Notes: a model not told the origin generated them from the letters alone. Positions 55,958 to 63,933 are shown, counted from the stretch's first letter. The stretch: 64,000 nucleotides of DNA from Enchytraeus crypticus (GCA_905160935.1 CAJHZI010000189.1:336501-400500), one strand, 5' to 3'. Numbers and translations: made by a program.

Positions 55958-58900
55958 AGGAAAAAGGCTGAGGCAGGCCGCGATTAGGCATGTAAGATGA
56001 TTTAAAGATCCATTTACATGTGGACATGAAGAGGAAAGCGGAAGACAGAGAAGAGTGGAGGCGTTATATACCAAGGGCCTGCCAGTAGGCAGTGCACTGA
56101 GATGCACTAAGAGAGAGGTATTATATAATAAAATGTTATATAATATGCTAGGTACAGATAGTATAATTAATTAAATAACTGGTCAATTAGATACCATAAT
56201 TGACCCTAGTTAAATTGTGATTCAAGAGACGCTGATGATGATGAAGATGATAACTATCAGGATGAGGATACAGATATTATATTGACATTGCATCACGTTT
56301 CTATTTTTACAGAAAAGTCCACAGCAATATCTTAAAGTACATATATATCGTAAAGTAGCTAAATGGTTATTCGCAGTTTCTTTTTCTTCCTATAGTTACA
56401 CGAAATATAACTAACGAATGACAAACACATGTGTTTACAACGTTTCTTTGTTTAATGGCTGCTTTCGTAGTGTTCTCTATTTCCTCTTTCCTTTATTTAA
56501 TTGTTTGAATAATTTCATTTGCATAATTTTTTATGATTACACTAGCTTTCGATAGTGCATTTGCAGCCAATGCAGATTTAAGAATAATATTCGCACATTC
56601 ATAGGTTTTCCTTAAATTCTGTTAGCATTATAGCACTGTCAGTTGTACTTGTTAGGTAGGTTTATTGAAAACGCTAGATTTCCTTTAAACAGGAATTGTT
56701 TATACGAAAGCTGAGAACAGTAGAGCTGCTTCTGCGTATTTAGTTAGCTCTTTATTAAGCTCTTTAGTCAGCTCTCTAGTCAGTCAACTCTTTAGTCAAA
56801 TCTTTAGTCAGCTCTTTAATCAGCAAAAATAATAGTCGCTTCATAGTATGCGTTTTGATCATGTGACAACGCTACAGATGTTAATCGTTATTGGTTGCCA
56901 AACGACATATGGACACATTTCAATCAGATGTGTTTGAATTGGCTAAAGCACTTACCCACACATGTTCTGGAACTGGAGTCGAATCTATAGTTGGCTGACT
57001 TACAACTTCCGTCACATTTTCCAGCTCCATTGTTTTGACACCCGTTAGCACAGTTCTGGTCACAAGCTGCAAATAGTAGCAGAAATCATATAATTTAGAT
57101 TTATATTGAGATTACTAGCCAGTCAAGTTCTTCTGAATTCTCTTGCATTTGCCGTTTTGTGGACATCCAAGTACTCAATTGTTGCACCTACATGTATGTG
57201 AATTATTTGAACTGACTAAAACTCGTTCCATTTTTTATGTTATAAGCATCTTAGCCCTGTTTGTCGATAAATCACATGTCGCTGAAGAAGAATTTAATTG
57301 CATTTAGATTGTTTGAGGTTTCAAAATGCTTACTACAGACTCAAGCGAATACAGCAATACTAATAATAGTCAAAAAATAAAAAAAGTAAATAAATATTAC
57401 AAATAGTAAATAAATATTAAAAATAGTAATACATGTAGTCATAAAAATGAATAATAATGTTAAAATAAATAATAGTAATAAAAATCAATAAATAGTAAGC
57501 GAATACAGAATACAGAGTAGAATGAGATAAAGGAAACCCACCGACGCATGTTTTTGACGAGGAATCCAACCTGTAGTCGAGAGATTTACAACTACTGTCA
57601 CACTTCCCAGCACCGCTAGTCTGACAGCCGCTTCCACAGTTCAGGTCGCAAACTTTATATAACAAAACCAAATTATTGTTACATTTATTATAATATTAAA
57701 ATGCTTGTAAATATTATTGAATAATTTTTATATTTAATTATAATATAAAAATGATTATACCTCAATCAATCCAATCACAGACTACATGTTGTGTTTGGAT
57801 TTTCACGGAAAAAGATATCGTGTATACACTATATTTATTGATATTAAATTACACAAGATGTAATTCTCTCTCTCTCTCCCTCTCCCTCTCTCCCTCTCTC
57901 TCTCTCTCCTTCTATCTCTAGTGCTCAGTAAAGTGATATAAGCAATGTACACTTTCCTACTCAAAGCTTATTTCACGCTCCATAGACAACACTCCATCGA
58001 TTGACGAGTTATTTCCTTCACAAAAGATTATACCTTATCCATACCTACCCTATGAAGCTTGCAATAATATGACGTCTGAGGTTTCAATGTACCTTCCTCA
58101 GTTCTTGCTCAGTCGCCTCTTACGACTTGTGCAATACACAATTGATCTATTCTTCAGTGTCCCCGACACAACACGGGAAACTAACTCCAACTCATTCAAA
58201 TTCAAGATGAAAGTCTTTTACTCTTACCGTATATCTGTCTATGAGGATCGGTATATGTTTGGATTGGAAAAAACTCTCTGTAAATACGTTTAAACTGTCA
58301 TAAGACAAGTTGCTTAAATAGTGTCGGAAATTATAGAGCTCGTTTGTTTATACTTATCGATTGATTACTAATTATTTATTCTACTAAATTCTACGTTTAC
58401 AACGTATTAAAACTCTAAATATTCCATTATAGTGATTAATCGATCTTGAACGTTAGTGACACTGTTAAAGGCAATTCCTCTAAAACAAAGTTTGCATCAA
58501 TGAAAAGTTACACAGTAATAAATGCTAACACAGATAGAATAACTTTCATACTTTCGCAATATCTGGGTGACGCCTGATTCAAACCAAATCCATTGTCACA
58601 GGAGTTACAGGATCCCGTTCCTGCCTGACTACATCCGGCGGAACAGTGAGCGGAACAGGAATTGGGAACTGCAGGATATAGGTTGAACAACTATTACTTC
58701 AACTCGTCGCTACAATTAGCTTTTAATCAACGTTTTCTTATTAGGTTCGAGGTATATATTCATACTCATAGCCTGACATTATGCTCCATAACGGCACTAA
58801 ATCGATTGAAAAGTTATTCGGATACAACACGGAAGATTTCAGGTGATTAATAAACAGAAGCAAACGGTCTGACTAAAAACACAAATACCAGGCATATTAT

Positions 58901-61900
58901 AAAAATGTCTCAAAACAGGTTCAATAAAGTGTATAAGAGTTTGACTAGATACGAGTAAATGTACTACATCTATTTGTAACATTTGTGTTTGAATATTAAT
59001 CTTATGAAAATCCTGTAGTGATTTTGAAAATATATTATTACTACTATTAATATACTAATGGCGATGTCGGCAAGATATTTGACCGCGCATAAGTATGTGC
59101 TGGGTTAAAATCCTGGGATCTCCCATCGCTGACATCGCTTTCGAGCGAGGAAACTGACTTTAACCTTAGCTTTAGCTGTATTATGGATATTACTTAATTA
59201 AACGATAAAATAAGCTCCATGATGGCATGAGATGGCTGAGTTGGTTGATGATATAAAATGAATATTATTTTAACGTCAATTCTAATGAAATAACTAACCA
59301 ACGCAGGTCTTCGAAACGGAATCAAACACCAAGCTTCCAGATTTACAACTACCGTCGCATTTTCCAGCCCCATTGATCTGACATCCGTTTGCGCAGTTTG
59401 TATCGCAAGCTGCTTATACATAAAGAGGTAAATGTATGAAGTATTTCCTGACTATTCATCCGAATTCCTTTAAATTCATCTAAATTCATTTACATGTATT
59501 TACTGGCATTATTAATATTATGAATAATTAAGCCTATTCGTTGTAATCATGGAAATACAGCTCCGTGCACTCGGCAGTACGGTTACCATACTCTATTTAT
59601 TAGTTTCACTTTTAAACTTATAACATATACATGTAAACATACGTAATGGACATCATCCCAGCTGTCAATTGGACATAATCAACATAATCAGGCTTTCGTT
59701 TGGGACTTTACTTCTCCCCAGCACATTTCTTTTGCAGATTGGTCTGGTTGAATTGATCTGTAGTGATGTGTGCTGTGGGGACGTCCCTGACATCATCCTT
59801 GGATGAGGAAACGGACGTTAAACCTTTATTATTATTAATACTATTCTTTATAATAAATACTCTAACTTACCAACGCAAGTTTTTGTTGAAGAGTCAAATC
59901 TGAATTCTAGTGATCGACAGCTACCGTCACATTTTCCAGGTCCGTTACTCCGGCAGCCATTATTGCAGTTAGGATCGCATGCTGCAGCATACATCATAAG
60001 ATTGATAGTTGAATGCATCATGTGATGCACATACATCAATACTACATGTATAGTTACATGCATAGTTTAAAGTAAATGATTATGAGTATGTAGTTCTATC
60101 CGTTATAACATATATTAAATCTCTAATCCTGACCGTTGTTAGGTTTGGTAGTATGTAAATGCGTATTTATATTTTAGAAATTTCAGTAACTGGCCTACCT
60201 AAAATTAGGATGCAATAAATAGCATGCTTGCAGTATAAATGGAAAAAAGGAAATTTTGCCAATAAAGTGAATTTCAGTAAATGACTATTTATAAACGCAA
60301 ACCTTCACAGGTCCTGGGTGATCCCTGATTCAGAGTATATCCGGAGTCACAGGAATCACATGATCCACTTCCGGCCTGATTACATCCTGCTGCACAGTGT
60401 CCGGAACATACTCGTGGAACAGCTGATGGAATAAACACATTTCAATATATTTTCATATATCATCAATTTCTGGCTGACCAGCTCCAAGTTAATTATTAAT
60501 TAATTGTCAACGAGAGGGCAAAAATATCTTGCATTCCAATTTAGTCTAATATTTCAGTACCCTCTCTGATGGCCGCGGTGAGCAAATTTTAGTTTCTGGT
60601 TGATGCTACATATGTTGATTCTCACTTTTGTCTGCTGATTTATCTGTTTTCACAATTATTTGTCGATGTTTGATGAATTTCTAAAATAAACATATGTACT
60701 ACTACTACTATTTGTGTATAGTGGAGACAGTGATTATGCACTGTATATCTTCCTGGAGATAAGCAACTAAAAATTATTGATTTTTGATTATTTCGCTAAG
60801 ACGGTGCCTAATGTGTAAAAAACAATAACTGCATCTCTTTTAAAGAATAAAACCTTCCACCAAGGTCATTACAAGGTCATTAAAGGGTCACTACAATGTC
60901 AGTAAAATGTCATTACAAGGTCATTACGAGGTCATTACAAGGTCATTACAAGGACATTTACTCAATATAGACTTCAAGGCATAGCCCATATTCCAGGTCA
61001 ATCATCTACACTGACTCGAAGATTTAAAACTTTCTCCATCTACCAAGGCATATTTTGACGGCTTTGTGAACCATCAGGTCTAGGTCCTAGTGATGCTACT
61101 TAGGTGCTTCGTTACCACGAATGTATTAGATAAAAAAATTAGCCTCTGCCATATGTATATTAACTGAATGCGGCAATTTTACCATCATTATTAGGCCTAT
61201 CGCTCTTAAAAACTGATCGAATTAGTCCTTTAACAAGTCAATACCTACATTTGTAAAACTTACTAAAAATGTATACATTTACAAGAATTTATTTAGAAAT
61301 TTATACGTTTGTAAAACTAATTATCGTCGTAGGTTTTAGATACCATAGGTCAAAATGATTATGTATTATTTAAGATAATTGCACGGGTTGACAAGCCTAG
61401 TTAGAAGCACGTTTGCCGGATAAGCAGATGCTTTTGATTCGTATTTCAGCTGACCTAGCCGTGCTACAAATCATATGTAAGACTCTGCTTTAAGTAGAAA
61501 GTTTTTAATTGAAAAGCACACTGTATGTTTTAGTATAAATAATCAAACTTAAAACTTATTGCAATTTATTGATATAATACTCTACTTACCAATACATGTT
61601 TTGGATGAAGAGTCGTATCTGTAGTCTGCTGATCTACAACTACCGTCACATTTTCCAGGTCCGTTGTTCGAACATCCGTTAGCGCAGTTAGGATCACAAG
61701 CTGAAAAGAAAAATTAACTAATTGCTATACCTACTTTGCTACTATACTTATTTAAAACCATTTCAAAAATTGAGAGAGAAAGAGAGAGAGAGAGAGAGAA
61801 TGCTAAAAAACCTAATATAAGCTTTGGTTTAGATATCACTAGCTAATGTGGACAGAATTCAGATAATTTGAACTCGCAGCTTTTATCTGGTAGATCAGGT

Positions 61901-62370
61901 GTAATCTACTCAGCAACTAACAACAAGTGCATCAGTTACCTTGGCAGGTCCTGGGTGATCCCTGATTCAGAGTATATCCGGTGTCACAGGAATCACATGA
62001 TCCACTTCCGGCCTGATTACATCCTGCTGCACAGTGTCCGGAACATACTCGTGGAACAGCTGTTGAAACACGAAATAATCAATTAAAATAATCTTCAGTC
62101 TGAGAGATAATTCTGCCATGAAAAGAATAGCATTTTTGTTATGTATACTTTAAAGATTATATCTCTTAAATTTCTAAGACTTATTGCAGAGGGTAAAGTG
62201 AATATTTTTCAAGAATAAATAATCCTCAAAATTCAAACATTTAGAATCGTTAACCAATATAATATACGAATATAATTGAAAATTAACATCATCTTTGAAG
62301 TCAATGTTAGAGCAGTGTAAGAACTCCACACTTAACTGACTACACAGTTATTCTCATTTTTCGAATATAT

Positions 62371-62428
<58 letters not shown>

Positions 62429-63933
62429 ATATATATCTTCTTATAGAATTTTCCTTTCAAATATGAAATTAAGTTTGCAATATGTTTCCATTAAAATATA
62501 GGTTGGGGGAAATATTAACTCAATTATTGTGAAAAGCATTACTCATTTTGATAATGTGACTATTTTATGCTAATTTTCTCATTATTACAACCATTTATAA
62601 ATATATAAGTACTTACTCGAAGGATAGTTCAGAGAAGGAAAAATTCTACTTACAAACGCATGTTTTAGAAGAAGAGTCATATCTGTAGTCTGCTGATCTA
62701 CAACTTCCGTCACATTTTCCAGGTCCGTTGTTCGAACATCCGTTAGCGCAGTTAGCATCACAGGCTGTTATAAATTTATCCACAGATTGTCATTATCATA
62801 TGTCATACAGAAATTATAAATACTGATATGATGAGTAGCTTGAAATTGTTATGCATTTATCTTAAAGAACATTAAAGAAAATACTTCCGTTAGACATATT
62901 CTATCCTATGCGAAGTAAATCTTGAGCCTACCGACATTTGACAAAAGTAAGATTTAAAGTATTAACACAGTGTCTTAAAAGTATATATCTTAATATTTGC
63001 ACAATTAGATGTTAAGAATAAATTAAATTTGTAACCTTCACAAGTCCTGGGTGATCCCTGATTCAGAGTATATCCGGAGTCACAGGAATCACAGGATCCA
63101 CTTCCGGCCTGATTACATCCTGCTGCACAGTGTCCGGAACATACTCGTGGAACAACTGTGGGAACAAAACATATGAAATATTAACTAACTGACATAAACT
63201 GTCTGGCTCTGAGTGCCTTACAAATTCATCATTTGATGATTAAAATAAAACATCTTTCATTAAGCGAAATACTTAATTTGCAATATCAGATTATAAAAAG
63301 GCTTAAAGCTGCTGATCAATAGAAAGTCCAAGAAACTACTTTTCTAAAGCATCGAAAGATATATTTGTACTTCGATAAGAAACGAATAAACCTCTCGCCA
63401 GCAATATATAAATAGTAGAAAGATGAATCTATCTTCCCACCAAACACCTACGTTAAGACTATCTATCTGATTATTGAATATAACCAGACTGTTGTTTTCA
63501 TAGACAGGATTATAATATTAGTTCCATTAAAGCCTCTAGTTATTCAAATTGGTAGCGTTTCTGGCTACACGCTACCTATTGAAAAACCCTATATGCTGCA
63601 ATAAAGCTGCTACATCTCAACAATGTAATTTACTGAAAAGCCGTTCCTATATACATGTAAATCTGATATATTTCTACATGTTATTAAACTGAAACGCCGC
63701 TACTACATTAAAGCTGATAAATTTATCTAAGGTAATAAACTGATAATCCCAGATTGTAATATCAATACCACCATCAGTACAATCAGACCTGCATAAGTAG
63801 TAAGTATTTTTCATATACTTACCAACACATGTTTTGGAAGAAGAGTCATATCTGTAATCTGCTGATCTACAACTACCGTCACATTTCCCAGGTCCGTTAT
63901 TCGAACATCCGTTAGCGCAGTTAGGATCACAAG
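38356..63933 (-). CDS. Gene 2: chain of 24 single-exon cysteine modules, partial at both ends
   Basis: Twenty-four exons (m1 at 63933 down to m24 at 38356), all 102-120 bp, all multiples of three, all bounded by phase-1 GT-AG introns, together 2,685 bp or 895 residues. Each encodes C-x3-C-x3-C-x7-C-(x3 or x2)-C-x8-13-C. A modules have C-D-x-x-C between cysteines 4 and 5, B modules C-(D/N)-x-C followed by GYGLN-like sequence. Transcript order: AB AB AB AAB AAB AB AB AB AAB AAB. No start, signal peptide, membrane segment or stop is inside the window, so the 5' end lies beyond 64000 and the 3' end was not found. Likely extracellular and disulphide-rich. The modules loosely resemble furin-like or EGF-like repeats, but I cannot name the family. 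Some exons could belong to separate neighbouring genes. Confidence 0.85.
38600..38745 (+). mobile_element. Retroposon 3' end with (ATTG)n tail
   Basis: 'ggggcgaggaaccggatgct' then 'ttattgattgattgattg'; full tail preserved. Confidence 0.7.
38842..38946 (-). CDS. Gene 2 exon m23, module A
   Basis: 35 residues: [26 protein letters not shown]. Acceptor TTTAG, donor AGTAAG. GRGRC replaces the usual GPGKC. Confidence 0.83.
39085..39330 (+). mobile_element. Family C retroposon, diverged
   Basis: 'gaggaaggcaatggagaatc' to 'ctgccacttgacagaatact' matches the family C body and end without a GA tail. Confidence 0.6.
39331..40329. other. Intron m22-m23 sequence, no feature
   Basis: AT-rich; 'aacgaaagattaaattcaacg' repeats a few times at 39398-39460. 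Confidence 0.45.
40330..40935 (+). mobile_element. RTE LINE 3' fragment with (GA)n tail
   Basis: 5'-truncated and decayed copy ending 'cagagaactaagagagag'. Its GA tail ends within about 10 bp of the donor of exon m22, on the opposite strand to the gene. Confidence 0.8.
40945..41052 (-). CDS. Gene 2 exon m22, module A
   Basis: 36 residues: [28 protein letters not shown]. Acceptor GCGCAG, donor GGTATG. The exon sits alone between two RTE LINE fragments with about 10 bp and 43 bp to spare. Confidence 0.83.
41096..42297 (+). mobile_element. RTE LINE 3' half (reverse transcriptase onward)
   Basis: 5'-truncated copy collinear with 4449-5640 of the longer LINE and very similar by eye. [13 protein letters not shown] is present, as are [11 protein letters not shown] and VRFADDQ. 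Stops and shifts occur (near 41193, 41551, 41735 and 41849). Ends 'gcagtgcactaagagaga'. Confidence 0.88.
42308..42568 (+). mobile_element. tRNA-derived SINE, family B
   Basis: Best copy: 'caatagcgcaatggttagag' (A box) and 'gtgggttcgaatcccagccg' (B box), then the conserved body. Inserted directly after the LINE end at 42297. Confidence 0.82.
42623..42730 (-). CDS. Gene 2 exon m21, module B
   Basis: 36 residues: [28 protein letters not shown]. Acceptor CGTAG; donor TGTATG, exon end in phase 1. Confidence 0.82.
42782..42890. repeat. (GTCATC)n / (ATC)n microsatellite
   Basis: CGTCAT hexamers grade into CAT triplets and then the family E end 'gaatcccagtttagctaggt', so the triplets are its tail. 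Confidence 0.85.
42955..43098. repeat. (TA)n microsatellite
   Basis: TA tracts in the intron between m20 and m21; short TA-based frames here are spurious. Confidence 0.9.
43302..43415 (-). CDS. Gene 2 exon m20, module A, divergent
   Basis: 38 residues: [16 protein letters not shown], then [13 protein letters not shown]. The Pro/Gly insert between cysteines 5 and 6 is unique in the chain. Acceptor TATCAG, donor AGTAAG. Confidence 0.82.
43600..43690 (-). mobile_element. Family E retroposon fragment
   Basis: 'atcttcccttaaatccctgc' and 'gggtcgggatacgaatagac' match family E. Confidence 0.6.
43801..43908 (-). CDS. Gene 2 exon m19, module A
   Basis: 36 residues: [27 protein letters not shown]. 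Acceptor TTGCAG, donor AGTGAG. Confidence 0.84.
43909..44035. repeat. ~37-bp degenerate tandem repeat
   Basis: 'attacatgttg(c/a)a' recurs three to four times just upstream of exon m19, starting in its acceptor region. Confidence 0.6.
44502..44609 (-). CDS. Gene 2 exon m18, module B
   Basis: 36 residues: [32 protein letters not shown] replaces G-x-G-S. The donor is GGTATT. Acceptor TGTAG overlaps the start of the ATGAAT satellite region. Confidence 0.82.
44630..45125. repeat. ~15-bp ATGAAT-rich satellite
   Basis: Degenerate units such as 'gatgaatagtag' over about 500 bp starting about 20 bp from exon m18. Gives spurious Met/Asn-rich frames. Confidence 0.85.
45126..45779. other. Intron m17-m18 sequence, no feature
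   Basis: AT-rich; nothing supported. Confidence 0.45.
46468..46545. repeat. (CA)n(CT)n microsatellite inside the hAT element
   Basis: Alternating CA and CT dinucleotide blocks. Confidence 0.85.
46748..47036 (+). mobile_element. Family C retroposon with (GA)n tail, nested in the hAT element
   Basis: Head 'tgtgtcgtaagaggcgactg', body 'acgggaaaccatctcaggag', GA tail. Younger than its host. Confidence 0.65.
47450..47863. other. Intron m17-m18 sequence, no feature
   Basis: No supported repeat or exon. Confidence 0.4.
47864..47980 (-). mobile_element. tRNA-derived SINE, family A
   Basis: 'gggagagccaaggatttgaa' and 'ctttcctcattcgaaagaga' match the family; a few bases near the A box are lost. Confidence 0.7.
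47981..48910. other. Intron m17-m18 sequence
   Basis: 48160-48420 is less AT-rich and may be a decayed element ('ttacacctcccgggttttgg'), without a recognisable end or frame. Confidence 0.35.
48911..48995 (-). repeat. ~95-bp dispersed repeat
   Basis: Inverted relative of 15138-15232 ('gagtcgtcttgaagagaaac'). Confidence 0.65.
49205..49330 (+). mobile_element. Diverged SINE-like fragment
   Basis: 'agccactggttcagctccca' is in B-box position and the end 'gccgaaacagacgccaaact' resembles SINE 3' ends seen elsewhere. Confidence 0.4.
49478..49742 (-). mobile_element. Internally deleted RTE derivative (5' end joined to 3' end)
   Basis: Reverse strand: starts 'gggtaaacaggattgttttc', runs about 110 bp of the LINE leader to 'cccccaagaataacgg', then jumps to the last ~140 bp of the LINE ('gatgatttaaagatccactc' to 'ggcagagcactaagagag') and a GA tail. 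It has no coding capacity. The copy at 22874-23050 has the same junction. Confidence 0.82.
49831..49941 (-). CDS. Gene 2 exon m17, module A
   Basis: 37 residues: [27 protein letters not shown]. Clearly GC-richer than the other exons. Acceptor CTGCAG, donor GGTAAG. Confidence 0.84.
50395..50502 (-). CDS. Gene 2 exon m16, module B
   Basis: 36 residues: [27 protein letters not shown]. Acceptor TTTAG, donor CGTAAG. Confidence 0.84.
50650..51240 (+). mobile_element. RTE LINE 3' fragment with (GA)n tail
   Basis: Collinear with the 3' part of the RTE LINE ('ttatgaaacatggacattaa' through 'ggcagtgcattaagagag') but more diverged, with a 60-bp GA tail. Confidence 0.8.
51241..52199. other. Intron m15-m16 sequence; dispersed repeat at 51640-51722
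   Basis: The stretch 51640-51722 is an inverted relative of 15138-15232 and ends in 'acctacctacctacc'. Otherwise no feature. Confidence 0.5.
52200..52495 (-). mobile_element. tRNA-derived SINE, family D, long copy
   Basis: Reverse-strand head 'ggcgggattagcgcacttgg' is A-box-like. The body matches 25836-26025 closely. About 295 bp. Confidence 0.7.
52669..52776 (-). CDS. Gene 2 exon m15, module A
   Basis: 36 residues: [27 protein letters not shown]. Combines an A-type CDGSC with a B-type GYTL, a possible intermediate. Acceptor TTACAG, donor AGTAAG. Confidence 0.84.
52845..52960 (-). mobile_element. Family E fragment with long (ATC)n tail
   Basis: ATC triplets over about 75 bp followed by 'ttgaatcccagttcaaccag'. 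Confidence 0.7.
53375..53645 (-). mobile_element. 3' end of a second RTE-type LINE family
   Basis: Reverse strand remnant encodes [12 protein letters not shown] and [10 protein letters not shown], the counterpart of the GHILRG / GKRGRGRPR region, but with a different 3' end ('ggcacgacacttagagaag'). Confidence 0.65.
53685..53804 (-). CDS. Gene 2 exon m14, module B
   Basis: 40 residues: [28 protein letters not shown]. Donor GGTAAG. The acceptor (TTGAAG) is weaker than usual. Confidence 0.82.
53825..54095. repeat. ~32-bp AT-rich tandem repeat, about nine units
   Basis: The unit resembles 'aataacaattaaataacatc' plus 'atataaat'. It starts about 20 bp upstream of exon m14, replacing the normal intron end region. 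Confidence 0.85.
54549..54685 (-). mobile_element. tRNA-derived SINE, family A
   Basis: 'tgtcgagcccaggctttgaa' and 'tttcctcactcgaaagcgat'. Directly followed by the 14-bp satellite. Confidence 0.75.
54688..55040. repeat. 14-bp satellite ACAGAACTGTACAT, about 25 units
   Basis: Very regular; units differ mainly as 'acatac' versus 'acatat'. It is open in several frames on both strands purely because of the repeat. The array ends in the palindrome 'agaactgtacagttct'. Confidence 0.95.
55132..55242 (-). CDS. Gene 2 exon m13, module A
   Basis: 37 residues: [27 protein letters not shown]. Acceptor TTTCAG, donor GGTACG. First module of the second 12-module block. Confidence 0.84.
55609..55728 (-). 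CDS. Gene 2 exon m12, module B
   Basis: 40 residues: [27 protein letters not shown]. Acceptor CCCAG, donor GGTATC. Confidence 0.84.
55808..56122 (+). mobile_element. Two tandem RTE LINE 3' ends
   Basis: One 3' end (55808-55952) with a GA tail is followed at once by a second (55953-56122, 'agattaggcatgtaagatga' region onward) ending 'gcagtgcactgagatgcact'. Either a tandem insertion into the first tail or a duplication. Confidence 0.8.
56123..56736. other. Intron m11-m12 sequence
   Basis: A weak family E end near 56200-56250 ('gattcaagagacgctgatga') and a weak family D-like stretch at 56430-56640; otherwise nothing. Confidence 0.4.
56737..56826. repeat. ~15-bp tandem repeat TTTAGTCAGCTC
   Basis: Six to seven degenerate units of 'ctttagtcagct'. 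Confidence 0.8.
56956..57066 (-). CDS. Gene 2 exon m11, module A
   Basis: 37 residues: [27 protein letters not shown]. Acceptor TTGCAG, donor GGTAAG. Confidence 0.86.
57542..57652 (-). CDS. Gene 2 exon m10, module A
   Basis: 37 residues: [27 protein letters not shown]. Acceptor ATAAAG (AG but pyrimidine-poor), donor GGTGGG. Confidence 0.83.
57863..58195 (-). mobile_element. Family C retroposon with (GA)n tail
   Basis: The CT-rich tract at 57863-57910 is its tail on the + strand. The head near 58180 reads 'cccgtgttgtgtcggggaca' on the reverse strand and 'gtcgtaagaggcgactgagc' follows. About 330 bp, near full length though diverged. Confidence 0.7.
58196..58551. other. Intron m9-m10 sequence
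   Basis: No further feature seen. Confidence 0.4.
58552..58668 (-). CDS. Gene 2 exon m9, module B
   Basis: 39 residues: [27 protein letters not shown]. The usual Asp after cysteine 4 is Asn. Acceptor CTGCAG, donor AGTATG. Confidence 0.86.
58669..59057. other. Intron m8-m9 sequence
   Basis: 58740-58850 faintly resembles the family C head in reverse ('gatacaacacggaagatttc'). Nothing else. Confidence 0.35.
59058..59182 (+). mobile_element. tRNA-derived SINE, family A
   Basis: 'gcgatgtcggcaagatattt' and 'gagcgaggaaactgacttta'; B box altered to 'gggttaaaatcctgg'. Confidence 0.72.
59299..59409 (-). CDS. Gene 2 exon m8, module A
   Basis: 37 residues: [26 protein letters not shown]. Acceptor AGCAG, donor GGTTAG. 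Confidence 0.86.
59735..59840 (+). mobile_element. CR1/L2-like LINE 3' end with (TTA)n tail
   Basis: 'gtgtgctgtggggacgtccc' to 'ggaaacggacgttaaacctt' and a TTA tail, next to the donor of exon m7. Same family as 13180-13560. Confidence 0.65.
59871..59981 (-). CDS. Gene 2 exon m7, module A
   Basis: 37 residues: [27 protein letters not shown]. Acceptor CTGCAG, donor GGTAAG. Confidence 0.87.
60303..60422 (-). CDS. Gene 2 exon m6, module B
   Basis: 40 residues: [27 protein letters not shown]. Differs from exons m2 and m4 at only about three of 120 bases each by my reading. Donor GGTTTG, acceptor CATCAG. Confidence 0.88.
60423..61589. other. Intron m5-m6, with 11-bp tandem repeat at 60864-60960
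   Basis: 'aaggtcattac' recurs about eight times at 60864-60960 (AGGTCA-like half sites). The rest shows no feature. Confidence 0.6.
61590..61700 (-). CDS. Gene 2 exon m5, module A
   Basis: 37 residues: [26 protein letters not shown]. Nearly identical in DNA to m1 and m3. Acceptor TTTCAG, donor GGTAAG. Confidence 0.88.
61770..61800. repeat. (GA)n microsatellite
   Basis: Short GA tract, possibly a retroposon tail without recognisable body. Confidence 0.7.
61940..62059 (-). CDS. Gene 2 exon m4, module B
   Basis: 40 residues: [27 protein letters not shown] then Gln instead of Glu. Donor GGTAAC, acceptor CAACAG. Confidence 0.88.
62375..62440. repeat. (TA)n microsatellite
   Basis: TA tract in the intron between m3 and m4. 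Confidence 0.9.
62654..62764 (-). CDS. Gene 2 exon m3, module A
   Basis: 37 residues: [26 protein letters not shown]. Acceptor AACAG, donor TGTAAG. Confidence 0.88.
63036..63155 (-). CDS. Gene 2 exon m2, module B
   Basis: 40 residues: [27 protein letters not shown]. Donor GGTTAC, acceptor CCACAG. Confidence 0.88.
63156..63822. other. Intron m1-m2, no feature
   Basis: AT-rich; nothing supported. Confidence 0.45.
63823..63933 (-). CDS. Gene 2 exon m1, module A
   Basis: 37 residues: [26 protein letters not shown]. Acceptor TGGCAG, donor GGTAAG. The phase-1 acceptor shows that more exons lie beyond 64000. Confidence 0.88.

Noticed and set aside
645-59182. tRNA genes suggested by B-box-like motifs
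   Set aside because: Copies recur in both orientations with shared non-tRNA bodies and no complete cloverleaf; they are SINEs.
61868-62086. 72-residue + strand frame
   Set aside because: Antisense shadow of exon m4.
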